From Flavobacterium dankookense (GTDB taxonomy: Bacteria > Bacteroidota > Bacteroidia > Flavobacteriales > Flavobacteriaceae), in the NCBI RefSeq assembly GCF_004362665.1, contig NZ_SNXR01000015.1:186001-250000 (forward strand): a stretch of DNA of 64,000 bases, written 5' to 3'. The position numbers were made by a program, and so were the translations under genes. The notes beneath the pieces were generated by a model, which saw nothing but the letters and a program-made list of their open reading frames with translations, searched no databases and was not told the DNA's origin. Below are positions 18,293 to 26,768 of this stretch, in pieces. Position 1 is the first letter of the stretch. Every line of letters starts with the position of its first letter.

Positions 18293-19543
18293 TTATAAAA
18301 CTAATTTCTTTTGATTATAAATTCCAATTGCTTTTCCTTTCATTTTTTGCCCAATGAAAGCACTGTTTTTTGATTTTGATAAAATACTGTCTTTACTAAA
18401 GTCCCAATCATTTTTGGTTGTAAACAAGGATAAGTTGGCTGTGTTGCCTTCTGTTATGGGTTGATTTTCAATTCCAAAAATGGTTTTTCCTGCTGTTAGT
18501 TTTTCAACTACTTTTTCCAAAGGCAAAACAGTTAATAACGCACCAAAAGCACTTTCTAAACCAATCGTTCCGTTTTTTGCCAAATCAAATTCCATCTTTT
18601 TGTGTTCAATATCAATCGGATTGTGGTCAGATGTGATGCAATCTATTGTATTGTCTAAAACGGCTTTAAGTAACGCTTTTTTATCGGCTTCGTTTCGCAA
18701 TGGTGGTGTAACTTTATAGCGACTGTCAAAGGTTTGTAATTTTTCATCGGTAAATACTAGATGATGTACAGCAACACTACACGTAACGTTCAATCCTTTT
18801 GCTTTTGCTTCTTTTATCAACTCAACTGATTTGGCAGTTGAAATGGTTGGAATATGAAGTTTTCCACCTGTGTATTCTAGTAAAAATAAATTCCTAGCTA
18901 CAATTAATTCTTCAGCAAGTGTTGGAATTCCTTTCAAACCAAGTTGAGTAGAAACTATTCCTTCGTTGGCAACGCCATTTCCTTTAATTGCTTCGTCTTG
19001 ACAAAATGCGATTAGCAAACCATCAAAATCCTGTGCATATTGCAAACCAATTTTCATCAAATTAGAATTTGACAAACTCTTTGTATAATCTCCAAAAGCA
19101 ACTGCACCAGCGTTTTTCATATCAAAAAGTTCTGCTAAATCTTTGCCTTCGCTGCCTTTGGTCATTGCACCAATTGGAAACAACTCGGTGGCAAAGCCTT
19201 GCGCTTTTTGTTTTACAAAATGAATTTGCGATTGATTGTCAATAATTGGAAACGAATTAGGTTGTAATGCAATGGCTGTAAAACCGCTTTTAGCCGCAAC
19301 TTCTAGTCCGTTGGCAATGGTTTCTCGGTCTTCAAAACCAGGTTCGCCAAGCGAAACGCTACTATCAAACCAACCTTGTGAAATATGCAATCCTTCAATG
19401 CTGATTTCTTTATAATCATCAATATTGGAGATGCTTTTACCTATTTTTTCTATAATTCCATCCTTGATAACCACATCTACTTTTTGATTGTGAAAAGCAC
19501 TTTGGTTATCAATTATAGTTGCGTTGCGGAGGATTAGGTTCAT
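18293..19543 (-). CDS. Dihydroorotase-like protein lacking the metal site (probably non-catalytic)
   Basis: An amidohydrolase-fold protein of 416 residues, clearly homologous to class I dihydroorotases (PNSFPIIDNQ, VHHLVFTDEKL, VTPPLRNEADKKAL). The metal-binding residues are replaced. HVHLREPG has become SSVSLGEPG, the AHCED histidine is gone (AFCQD), the CHVST histidine is gone (PTIST), and only the Asp of TDH is kept (SDHNP). By analogy with inactive PyrC-prime subunits it may be a structural partner of aspartate transcarbamoylase. That is inference, since no pyr gene lies nearby. The ATG at 19543 is chosen because it overlaps the upstream stop (ATGA) and starts with the usual LILRNATII strand. 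Confidence 0.85.
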   Translation of the reverse strand: MNLILRNATIIDNQSAFHNQKVDVVIKDGIIEKIGKSISNIDDYKEISIEGLHISQGWFDSSVSLGEPGFEDRETIANGLEVAAKSGFTAIALQPNSFPIIDNQSQIHFVKQKAQGFATELFPIGAMTKGSEGKDLAELFDMKNAGAVAFGDYTKSLSNSNLMKIGLQYAQDFDGLLIAFCQDEAIKGNGVANEGIVSTQLGLKGIPTLAEELIVARNLFLLEYTGGKLHIPTISTAKSVELIKEAKAKGLNVTCSVAVHHLVFTDEKLQTFDSRYKVTPPLRNEADKKALLKAVLDNTIDCITSDHNPIDIEHKKMEFDLAKNGTIGLESAFGALLTVLPLEKVVEKLTAGKTIFGIENQPITEGNTANLSLFTTKNDWDFSKDSILSKSKNSAFIGQKMKGKAIGIYNQKKLVL

Positions 19544-21468
19544 TTTACAAATTTTTGAATGAGTAATTCTAATACTAAAAAGAGTAGTGTAAGCAGCACA
19601 AACCATTTCCAGATTTGCGTATCGGTTCGGTTTGTTTGAATGGTGTTGAACACCGTTTCAATATCGTTGATTTCTTGAAAGTTGGCTGCAATATCTGGAT
19701 TGGCTAACGACAGATTACTTTCGGTTCTACTGTAATTGAAACCAATATTTTGCACCAAGTTTGTTTTATTATAAATACCAAAATTTCCAGCCGTTGACGG
19801 ATTTTCGTTAAAGGTCATTTTAACTTTGGTATTCATCATTTGCTGTACAGGAATAAATTTTTCGGTATCGTTTTTTATCTCAATAATTTCATCTTTTGAA
19901 AGCGAAGCATCAATTATAAAAGGTTGGTTTTCTCCAATGATAATAGCATTTACACCTGTTTTTTGATTGTTTTTTGCCATGTTGTAAAAAGTCGGAACAA
20001 TCAGCGGTGAGTTTTGAAAATTACTATTTTCTTTATTGATTGCTGCCGCAAAAACATACACTGAAGCTAATTCATTTTTAACGGAAGTTAGAAAAGCCGT
20101 TTGGTCTTCATAAGTTAAAATTGCTGGTGAAGTAGTGCTTACAGCAAATGAATTCTTGGTTGATGGATATTGAAAATTATCAATCTTTTTCTCAAAAACA
20201 CCGCTAAATAACGGATGATTGAAATTTATTTTAGTTACTTTTTTTTCCGAATTGGTTGCTGCATTCAGTTTAATAGCTCCAAAACCAGCAAGCCAAGTGT
20301 TTAAGTTTTGCACATTGCTATTTTGCGCTGGAACGATGACCAAATTACCACCTTTTTGCACAAACGATTTTAACGTAGTTTGCAACGCTTGTGGAATTTC
20401 TTGTATTTCATTTAAAACGATAGCGTCTTGTTTCTCCAATGCATTATAATCTAAACTGGATAACTGAAAGTTGTTATAATTAAACTCGTCACTAGTGTAA
20501 ATTCTCGAAAGATAGTTGCTTTTATCATTTTCGCCTATACTGATTACGTTGGTTTTACTTGGTTTGCTAATGCTGAAATAATACGTATTGTCATACTCTA
20601 AACCTTTGTCAAGAATAGAAACATAACCATTAAAATCGGCTTTTGGAATGGTGAAATTGATGGTTTTAGTCGTTGTTTCAAAATTCAAAATGGTTTTTGC
20701 CGCGAGTTTCGAATTGTTGTAAAGCGAAATAGGCACTTCTTTGAAATCTTCGCCGTTTGCCGTAAGTTTTACACCAATTTCATAGAAATCATCGAGTGTT
20801 TGTTGAATAAAAACGCTGTCAATAGCCACATTATTTTTTTGTTCCGCTTCTGGAAGAACGAACAATACATTGTCTTCTTTTCTAAATCCTTTGGCTTGAT
20901 TTTCTTTAACGCCAACAGCATCGGTAATGATAATGATGTCTTTATTAAAAGCTGATTTTCTTGCATTTATTTTTGCTAAAATATTATCCAATCGGAATTC
21001 GTTGCCGCTGTATTTTAAATTTTGTAATTCTTTTTGAATGGATTTAATATCCGTGTTCCAAAAATTCTCATTGCAAGTGATTAATGAAAAGTTTTGCGCT
21101 TCTGGCGTGTGTTCCAATAAATCTTGAACCGCTCTTTTTAGCAATTCGCCATTTTTTCCTTTGGCTTGCATACTGAACGAATTATCTAGAACGATATACA
21201 TTTCATTGGTAGCTTTTTTACTTTCTTTTGCTGTAAAAAAAGGTTGAGCAAACGCTAAAATTAAAAAGGCTAGGAGTAATAATCGAGTGAAAAGCAACAA
21301 CCATTTTTTGATGGTGGAACTTTTTCGTGTTTGAATAGATAGTTCTTTTAAAAATTGAACATTGGTAAAATATTCTTTTTTAAAACGACGCAATTGAAAT
21401 AAGTGAACCAGAATTGGGATAACCAATAAGAAAAGAAAATATAGAATTTCTGGATGTTTGAATTGCAT
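19540..21468 (-). CDS. BatA/VWA-like membrane protein
   Basis: A 642-residue protein. It begins with the BatA N-terminal domain (FKHPEILYFLFLLVIPILVHLFQLRRFKKEYFTNVQFL), which has two membrane helices. A VWA domain follows with an intact MIDAS-like DNSFSM (about residue 90), then a long periplasmic region, and a last helix at the C terminus (IWKWFVLLTLLFLVLELLIQKF). The family is linked to Bat aerotolerance-type operons, but here it stands alone with the dihydroorotase-like gene, whose start codon overlaps its stop. Function unknown; it may form a membrane-associated assembly. Confidence 0.88.
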   Translation of the reverse strand: MQFKHPEILYFLFLLVIPILVHLFQLRRFKKEYFTNVQFLKELSIQTRKSSTIKKWLLLFTRLLLLAFLILAFAQPFFTAKESKKATNEMYIVLDNSFSMQAKGKNGELLKRAVQDLLEHTPEAQNFSLITCNENFWNTDIKSIQKELQNLKYSGNEFRLDNILAKINARKSAFNKDIIIITDAVGVKENQAKGFRKEDNVLFVLPEAEQKNNVAIDSVFIQQTLDDFYEIGVKLTANGEDFKEVPISLYNNSKLAAKTILNFETTTKTINFTIPKADFNGYVSILDKGLEYDNTYYFSISKPSKTNVISIGENDKSNYLSRIYTSDEFNYNNFQLSSLDYNALEKQDAIVLNEIQEIPQALQTTLKSFVQKGGNLVIVPAQNSNVQNLNTWLAGFGAIKLNAATNSEKKVTKINFNHPLFSGVFEKKIDNFQYPSTKNSFAVSTTSPAILTYEDQTAFLTSVKNELASVYVFAAAINKENSNFQNSPLIVPTFYNMAKNNQKTGVNAIIIGENQPFIIDASLSKDEIIEIKNDTEKFIPVQQMMNTKVKMTFNENPSTAGNFGIYNKTNLVQNIGFNYSRTESNLSLANPDIAANFQEINDIETVFNTIQTNRTDTQIWKWFVLLTLLFLVLELLIQKFVK

Positions 21469-21485
21469 TTTGATTTTCGATTTGT

Positions 21486-21493
21486 CAAAAATA
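21486..21493 (-). promoter_or_regulatory. -7 promoter box for the BatA-like gene
   Basis: TATTTTTG on the minus strand, a perfect TAnnTTTG, 17 bp upstream of the ATG at 21468. It is divergent from the lactonase promoter. Confidence 0.55.
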
Positions 21494-21565
21494 CTACTTT
21501 TTATTATTTTGAGTTACGAATTCAAAATTTTAAATTTAAAAAATGCTGTTAACTTTTGAAACACC

Positions 21566-21573
21566 TATTTTTG
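21566..21573 (+). promoter_or_regulatory. -7 promoter box for the lactonase gene
   Basis: TATTTTTG, a perfect TAnnTTTG, 20 bp before the ATG at 21594. Its position argues against the longer open frame starting at 21543. Confidence 0.6.
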
Positions 21574-21593
21574 CAGCAGTCAAAATTCCACAA

Positions 21594-22703
21594 ATGAAAC
21601 ATTTTTTTACTTTCTTGCTTACATTTTGCTTGTCCCAAATGGCTTTTTCACAAGACAATAAAACCAAGTTACTGATTGGTACTTATACTAACACTTGCAA
21701 AAGCGACGGTATTTACATTTATGATTTTAATACCGAAACAGCTGATTTTAAATTGAAATCTTCCTCAAAAAGTATAGTAAACCCTAGTTTTCTAGCGCTT
21801 TCTTCGGATAAAAAAACGGTTTATAGCGTTAACGAGAATGGCGATGCGAGTGCGGTAAGTGCTTTTGACTATACTTCAAAAACGAGTAGTTTAAAGTTTA
21901 AAAATGCTCTTCCTTCCGAAGGAAATGATCCGTGTCATATCATTACGGATGATAAAAATGTAATGATTGCTAATTATAGCGGTGGTAACATAGCCGTTTT
22001 TGGTAAAAATCCTGATGGCAGTTTGTCTAAAGTAAAACAAACGATTAAACATTATGGCAACAGTAGTAATCAACAACGCCAGGAAAAACCGCATGTGCAT
22101 CAGCTGCATTTTTCTCCAGATAAAAAATACGTTTTAGCAACCGATTTGGGAACCGATTTTATACATATTTATAAGTACGATCAAAACCGCGATGACAAAC
22201 CATTGGAATTATACAAAGTTAAAAAAGTAAAGGTTGGCAGTGGACCAAGACATCTTACCTTTAGTAATGATGGTAAGTTTGTCTATTTAGTTCAAGAGTT
22301 AACGGGTTTGGTTTCGGCGTTTAGTTATCAGGATGGTGAGTTAAATTTGCTGCAAGAAACATCGCTTTTGGAGAAAAAGTTTGTAGGCGAAACCAGTGCT
22401 GCTGATATTCACATTTCGCCTGACGGTATTTTTCTTTATGCTACCAATCGTGGAACGGCAAATACCATTTCGTGTTTTAAAATTAAAGAAGATGGAACAT
22501 TAAAATTAGTACAAACCATCAGCACGCTAGGCAAAGGTCCACGGAATTTTGCTATTGATCCATCGGGGAATTTTTTGCTTGTAGCACATCAGTATTCAAA
22601 TGAAGTTGTGGTGTTTAGAAGAAATAAAACCAAAGGCACGTTGACCGATACCAATCAAAGAATTAAAGTATGTTCGCCAGTTTGTTTAGTTTTTGAAAAC
22701 TAG
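21594..22703 (+). CDS. Exported lactonase family protein (6-phosphogluconolactonase-like seven-bladed propeller)
   Basis: A 369-residue protein with a signal peptide (MKHFFTFLLTFCLSQMAFSQ) followed by a complete YbhE/3-carboxymuconate-cyclase-like beta propeller. Repeated blade motifs include FLALSSDKKTVYSVNE, SGGNIAVF, SGPRHLTFSNDGKFVYLVQE, ISPDGIFLYATNRG and GKGPRNFAIDPSGNFLLVAHQ. Family members hydrolyse lactones. Export to the periplasm makes a role in extracellular sugar lactone or acid metabolism more likely than in the pentose phosphate pathway. The start is set at the signal peptide, since the 17 upstream codons contain the promoter. It converges on the helicase gene with only 1 bp between stop codons. 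Confidence 0.87.
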   Translation: MKHFFTFLLTFCLSQMAFSQDNKTKLLIGTYTNTCKSDGIYIYDFNTETADFKLKSSSKSIVNPSFLALSSDKKTVYSVNENGDASAVSAFDYTSKTSSLKFKNALPSEGNDPCHIITDDKNVMIANYSGGNIAVFGKNPDGSLSKVKQTIKHYGNSSNQQRQEKPHVHQLHFSPDKKYVLATDLGTDFIHIYKYDQNRDDKPLELYKVKKVKVGSGPRHLTFSNDGKFVYLVQELTGLVSAFSYQDGELNLLQETSLLEKKFVGETSAADIHISPDGIFLYATNRGTANTISCFKIKEDGTLKLVQTISTLGKGPRNFAIDPSGNFLLVAHQYSNEVVVFRRNKTKGTLTDTNQRIKVCSPVCLVFEN

Positions 22704-22704
22704 T

Positions 22705-24051
22705 TTATTTCTTCTTGCGCTTTGCCGCTCTTGTTTTTAAGATGTTTCGGTTGACAGAAGTTCCGGTTTTCTTTTTAGTTTTTGATGGTCCGCCAAGATT
22801 GATTTTTTTGTTTTTGGCTGCTTTTTCATGAAACGAAGCACCGCCTTCCAACTTTGGTTTTTTCATCAAAAACTTCATTTGCTTTTTCTTGTCTTTTTCA
22901 AATTCCAAAAGTTTTTCGGCAATTTCAACTGTGGATGGAAGTGCTAAAAACGTAATTTCCTTTTCCATCAACACTTCGGCTTCAATTTGAATTTCTTGCT
23001 CGTTTGGAACAATTAAACTAATGGCAATACCCGATTTATCCGCACGACCTGTTCTACCAATTCGGTGAATGTATTGCTCTGGAATTTCGGGAAACTCCAC
23101 GTTGATAACATGAGTAATATCAGAAATATCCAAACCGCGCGCCATCACATCAGTAGTTACGATACCGCGAATTTCTCCTGCTTGAAACGAAGCCATCGTT
23201 TGCAAACGATAGTTTTGGGATTTGTTCGAATGAATAACACCAAATTGTTCAGGATAGACTTCTTCAATTTTATCTGCTAGTAAATCGGCCGTTTTTTTAT
23301 TGTTTACAAAAAGCAACACGCGTTCTAGCTTTTCGTCTTTCAATAATTCAAGGATAAGATTTATTTTCGTCAAAAAGTTAGGAACGTAATAACCCAATTG
23401 TTCAATTTTTTCTAAAGGCGTGCCACTAGCTGCCAACGAAACTTCTTCAGGCAAATCAAAATATTCTTCGAGCATGGCATCTACTTCATCGGTCATCGTT
23501 GCAGAGAACAAAATGTTTTGACGCTTGTTTTTTAGCATCGATAATATAGTAGTAACTTGGGTTCTAAATCCTTGGTTGAGTATTTCGTCAAACTCGTCGA
23601 TGATTAGTTTTTGCAAACTGTCAAAACGGATAACATTGTCTAATGCCAAATCCATTGTTCGTCCTGGTGTTCCAACCAAAACGTCAACACCTTGATAAAT
23701 TGCTTTTTTCTGTGTGTTGATGTTCACACCACCATATACGCCAACGGTTCTAACCGACATGAAGCGTGTCAACTTTTCTACTTCTTCTGCTACTTGAACA
23801 ACCAACTCACGTGTTGGTACTAAAATTAAAACTCTTGGCGAGTCAGTAGCGACAAATTTCCATTGTTTTAAGATAGGCAAGAGGTAAGCAAAGGTTTTTC
23901 CTGTTCCTGTTTGTGCAATACCCATTACATCTCTACCCGAAAGTATTGGCGAAAAAGCGCGTTCCTGAATAGGAGTAGGCGTTGTTAGCCCAAGTTCGTC
24001 TATGGCTTTTTGTAATGATTTAGGTAAATTGAATTGCTCAAAAGTGGACAT
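22705..24051 (-). CDS. DEAD-box RNA helicase (motif II DEFD)
   Basis: A 448-residue ATP-dependent RNA helicase. It has the Q motif (FEQFNLPKSLQKAIDELGLTTPTPIQ), motif I AQTGTGKT, Ia PTRELV, Ib TPGR, III SAT, V ARGLDI and VI HRIGRTGR. Motif II is DEFD rather than DEAD, in IIDEFDEIL. The C-terminal tail is Lys-rich (about 60 residues ending AAKRKKK), which suits RNA binding. Probable roles are ribosome assembly or cold adaptation. A perfect TAnnTTTG box lies 17 bp upstream. Confidence 0.93.
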   Translation of the reverse strand: MSTFEQFNLPKSLQKAIDELGLTTPTPIQERAFSPILSGRDVMGIAQTGTGKTFAYLLPILKQWKFVATDSPRVLILVPTRELVVQVAEEVEKLTRFMSVRTVGVYGGVNINTQKKAIYQGVDVLVGTPGRTMDLALDNVIRFDSLQKLIIDEFDEILNQGFRTQVTTILSMLKNKRQNILFSATMTDEVDAMLEEYFDLPEEVSLAASGTPLEKIEQLGYYVPNFLTKINLILELLKDEKLERVLLFVNNKKTADLLADKIEEVYPEQFGVIHSNKSQNYRLQTMASFQAGEIRGIVTTDVMARGLDISDITHVINVEFPEIPEQYIHRIGRTGRADKSGIAISLIVPNEQEIQIEAEVLMEKEITFLALPSTVEIAEKLLEFEKDKKKQMKFLMKKPKLEGGASFHEKAAKNKKINLGGPSKTKKKTGTSVNRNILKTRAAKRKKK

Positions 24052-24068
24052 GCTATTGCGGATTTTGG

Positions 24069-24076
24069 CAAAGGTA
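24069..24076 (-). promoter_or_regulatory. -7 promoter box for the helicase gene
   Basis: TACCTTTG on the minus strand, a perfect TAnnTTTG, ending 17 bp before the ATG at 24051. Confidence 0.6.
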
Positions 24077-24171
24077 ACAATTTCTAACGGTTATGCGATT
24101 TGGAAGTGGGTTTTGTTTGTTTTGGAAGTCAACGGTTAGGTTTTATTCACCTTTGAGAATGAATGTCTTTC

Positions 24172-24717
24172 TTATTTTTTGAATTTGATTGTTCTAATTG
24201 ATTTTAAGAATGCTTGTTGATTCTCTTCACTTAAATTAAAACCACTAATTAAAAAACTCACATTCTTTTCCTTGGTCTTAATTTTTTTAAAATAAACCCA
24301 GGTTAATCCTGTTCCAACTTTTTTTGGAATTGTTATTTGTGCATTTATATTATTGATTACTTCGAAAGAAGATTTTGTGTTAGATAAATTTTTAAAATTA
24401 ACAGTATCTGCTTTGCCGTAAAATTTATCTTTATATCGATTAACTTTATCTTCATTTTCTTGATAAAGAAATACACTATCATTAATAATGTAAAACCCTT
24501 TGTTAGCCTCAAAATTATTTAAGTTTTTGCCATAATAGAATTGTAAAGTGTCTTTTTTATCAAGTGCTATTTCACCCAAGATAAAATCTGTTTCCCTTTT
24601 TTTGATATACTTCCAATTGTTTGGAATTTTCATTGTAAATGAACCAAAATCCATTTCTTGATTACTACTAAAATTTAGCAATAAAAGGACAATAAAAAGA
24701 GGGCTTACTATTTTCAT
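24172..24717 (-). CDS. Exported protein of unknown function
   Basis: A 181-residue protein with a signal peptide (MKIVSPLFIVLLLLNFSSNQ) and a mature part starting MDFGSFTMKIPNNWKYIKK. This resembles the beginning of PsbP/DUF1795-like domains in small exported stress proteins, which have a characteristic F-x-I-x-x-P-x-x-W. The C terminus, EENQQAFLKSIRTIKFKK, fits the same fold, where the last helix ends in an S-I-x-F/I strand. The assignment is tentative. The gene stands alone between the helicase and the propeller lipoprotein; no operon is seen. Confidence 0.65.
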   Translation of the reverse strand: MKIVSPLFIVLLLLNFSSNQEMDFGSFTMKIPNNWKYIKKRETDFILGEIALDKKDTLQFYYGKNLNNFEANKGFYIINDSVFLYQENEDKVNRYKDKFYGKADTVNFKNLSNTKSSFEVINNINAQITIPKKVGTGLTWVYFKKIKTKEKNVSFLISGFNLSEENQQAFLKSIRTIKFKK

Positions 24718-24892
24718 TTATTTTTTTTAAGATTTTTGGCTAACTAACTAATAATAACTTTTCATTATTTCAAGTGGGTTTTAAATTTTTCCAGCAAACC
24801 CACTTCAAAGCAAATTTAGTAAAAAACGACAACGGTATTACTTGCGTTTCTTTATCTTCCTATAGAATTAAGATAAAGCACTTTATAATTTT

Positions 24893-25984
24893 TTACCAAG
24901 GTCCATCTCTAGTTACATTTACAAATGCTCCGTTGTCTAATCGGTAGGCACCTTTAAACCCAACAAACCAAAAACGGTTTTGTAGGTCTTGGTAAATTTG
25001 GAAAGGAAACGGCGAAAAGTCACTGTCTTTATTTTTAACTTTTGTAAATCCATTGGTGTTATAATTATAAATTTCTCGCTTGTTTACGCTAAACCAAAGC
25101 GTACCTTCTTTGTCTTCATAAACACAACCAATACTATCATCATTTTTAATTAGTTTTTCAGTAATGTTGGTAAGTGTCTTTCCGTCGTATTTATAAATTG
25201 CTTTGGATATTGCAATATAAAAATAGCCCATCTTACTTTCAATAACAGTACTAACAAAATTGGATTGAAGTCCGTCTTTCTCAGAAATGTTTTTTAAAGA
25301 AGTTCCATCAAACTTGTAAACACCACCATTAGTGGCAAACCACATGTTGCCATTACGGTCCTCAATTATGGAATGAACCATTTTGGCAGTACTAATACCC
25401 ATTGAAGGATTTATTTTTCCTTCTGGAATTTCGAATGGAGAAAGTGTTTTACCATCAAAGGTAAAAACGCCTTGGGTTGTCCCAATCCAAAGAATACCTT
25501 TTTTATCTATGGTCATGCTCCAAAGACCAGTTCTCAATAGAATATCTTTTTGATGAAAAACAGTAAAATAACTACCGTCATATTTTGCAATGCCACCGCC
25601 ATAACCAATCCAGACAATTCCCTTGGTATCTTCAATAATAGTATGTACTGTTACTCCTTGGTTATTACTGTCTTTTAAATCAAAATAGAAAAGTCCGTTT
25701 TTATCTTTTCGGCAAAGTCCATCTTGGGTGCCAAACCAGTAGTTTCCTTTACTGTCTTGAAAAACGGTTCTGATAACACCGCTAATTTGATTACCCTGAC
25801 TTTCTTTGTCGTGAACATCTACTTTAAATTCGGGTAGCGTTGCTGCATTAACACTAATACTGTCTTGATGGATTTTTGTTATGCTTACTACTTTTGGTTC
25901 TGCATTTTGTCCAGCACAGGAATTTAATAAAAATAATAGAAGTAGTGAAAAGTAGCTTGTTTTCTTATTTTGGTGTAAAGCCAT
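24893..25984 (-). CDS. Two-component-regulator-type beta-propeller lipoprotein
   Basis: A 363-residue lipoprotein with lipobox LLNSC (lipid Cys at about 23). It then consists of repeated propeller blades of about 40 residues, such as DSKGNYWFGTQDGLCRKD, DTKGIVWIGYGGGIAKYDG, DKKGILWIGTTQGVFTFDG and DRNGNMWFATNGGVYKFDG. These are the Reg_prop repeats that form the sensor domain of hybrid two-component systems in Bacteroidota. Here they occur alone, without kinase or DNA-binding domain, so the protein is more likely a surface or periplasmic binding protein. The ligand is unknown. A -7 box lies upstream. Confidence 0.85.
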   Translation of the reverse strand: MALHQNKKTSYFSLLLLFLLNSCAGQNAEPKVVSITKIHQDSISVNAATLPEFKVDVHDKESQGNQISGVIRTVFQDSKGNYWFGTQDGLCRKDKNGLFYFDLKDSNNQGVTVHTIIEDTKGIVWIGYGGGIAKYDGSYFTVFHQKDILLRTGLWSMTIDKKGILWIGTTQGVFTFDGKTLSPFEIPEGKINPSMGISTAKMVHSIIEDRNGNMWFATNGGVYKFDGTSLKNISEKDGLQSNFVSTVIESKMGYFYIAISKAIYKYDGKTLTNITEKLIKNDDSIGCVYEDKEGTLWFSVNKREIYNYNTNGFTKVKNKDSDFSPFPFQIYQDLQNRFWFVGFKGAYRLDNGAFVNVTRDGPW

Positions 25985-26027
25985 AGTAATTGTTTTTCTG
26001 TTGTAAAATGTGCTATCACACTTTAAT

Positions 26028-26035
26028 CAAAGGTA
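26028..26035 (-). promoter_or_regulatory. -7 promoter box for the propeller lipoprotein
   Basis: TACCTTTG on the minus strand, a perfect TAnnTTTG, about 43 bp upstream of the ATG at 25984. Confidence 0.55.
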
Positions 26036-26168
26036 GAAAAATAATTGTTTGTTTTGTTTTGATTGTATGAGCGAGAAGCTTTTAGGTTTTTAGTTTGAAA
26101 TATTATTTTAAACTTTGATAATAGGTTTTTGTAATAACTCAAAGTAAGGATGCTTTGATCAACAGGTT

Positions 26169-26651
26169 TTATTCTAACGATTTTCTAACAAATTCTAATG
26201 TCTTCCCATTTGACAGTTCAATTGAAATGGTATCATTCTTTATTTTCTTCAACATTTTTGTTTCGTTGTTGTTTTCAAAAGTTAAAGTATAAGTTAAGCA
26301 ATTTTCAGATTCAGATACCTGGTTTGGATAAGATAAACTGTCGACTTTATTTAATTTTCCGAAGGCAGTTGATTTAATTTCCTTAATAATTTCATTTTTG
26401 CTTAAGTCAATATTTGGACTTAATTTAATTGTAGCTGTTAAACCACTTAGTTTTGGTTTCATGTACTTTATATAATATCCAGTTCTTATGTTTAAAAAAT
26501 TATCTCCATCATATTTAACTTTTGTAAAAGCAAATTCATCATCCTGCGAATCCATTCCGGTATATTTATACTCGTGAAATTTTCCGCCAGGACAACCCAT
26601 TAATGTATAACAACTTAAAATCAGAAGAAGTATTTTTATTTTCGATTTCAT
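26169..26651 (-). CDS. Small lipoprotein of unknown function
   Basis: A 160-residue predicted lipoprotein (signal peptide ending LMGC, lipid Cys at 20, then PGGKFHEYKYTG). The mature part is rich in beta strands and charged residues, with a C-terminal ISIELSNGKTLEFVRKSLE. No family was recognised. It lies next to the cassette-like region starting at 26695. Its upstream region is part of an imperfect palindrome rather than an ordinary promoter. Confidence 0.65.
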   Translation of the reverse strand: MKSKIKILLLILSCYTLMGCPGGKFHEYKYTGMDSQDDEFAFTKVKYDGDNFLNIRTGYYIKYMKPKLSGLTATIKLSPNIDLSKNEIIKEIKSTAFGKLNKVDSLSYPNQVSESENCLTYTLTFENNNETKMLKKIKNDTISIELSNGKTLEFVRKSLE

Positions 26652-26694
26652 TTGCGCTTTTTTTTAAGGAATTAATATGATAGGCTTTTATTTT

Positions 26695-26768
26695 AGCTCA
26701 AAGTCGGGAGACTTTGCGCAGCTGGTCACTAAGCAACCCAGCAATTGCGCGAAACCGCTGTTAGCTGC
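26695..26768. repeat. Imperfect palindrome ending in GTTAGCTGC (possible cassette end)
   Basis: Two overlapping hairpins are present. CAAAGTC-GGGA-GACTTTG (26699-26716) is perfect. TGCGCAGCTGG (26715-26725) pairs with CCAGC-AAT-TGCGC (26738-26750), with bulged bases. The block ends in GTTAGCTGC (26760-26768), which overlaps the stop codon of the nuclease-like gene and is the inverse of GCAGCTAAC at 28565-28573. The region is visibly richer in GC than its surroundings. It could be a terminator, a recombination site or both. Confidence 0.5.

Noticed and set aside
21543..21593. 17-codon extension of the lactonase
   Set aside because: Contains the -7 box, and the signal peptide starts at 21594.
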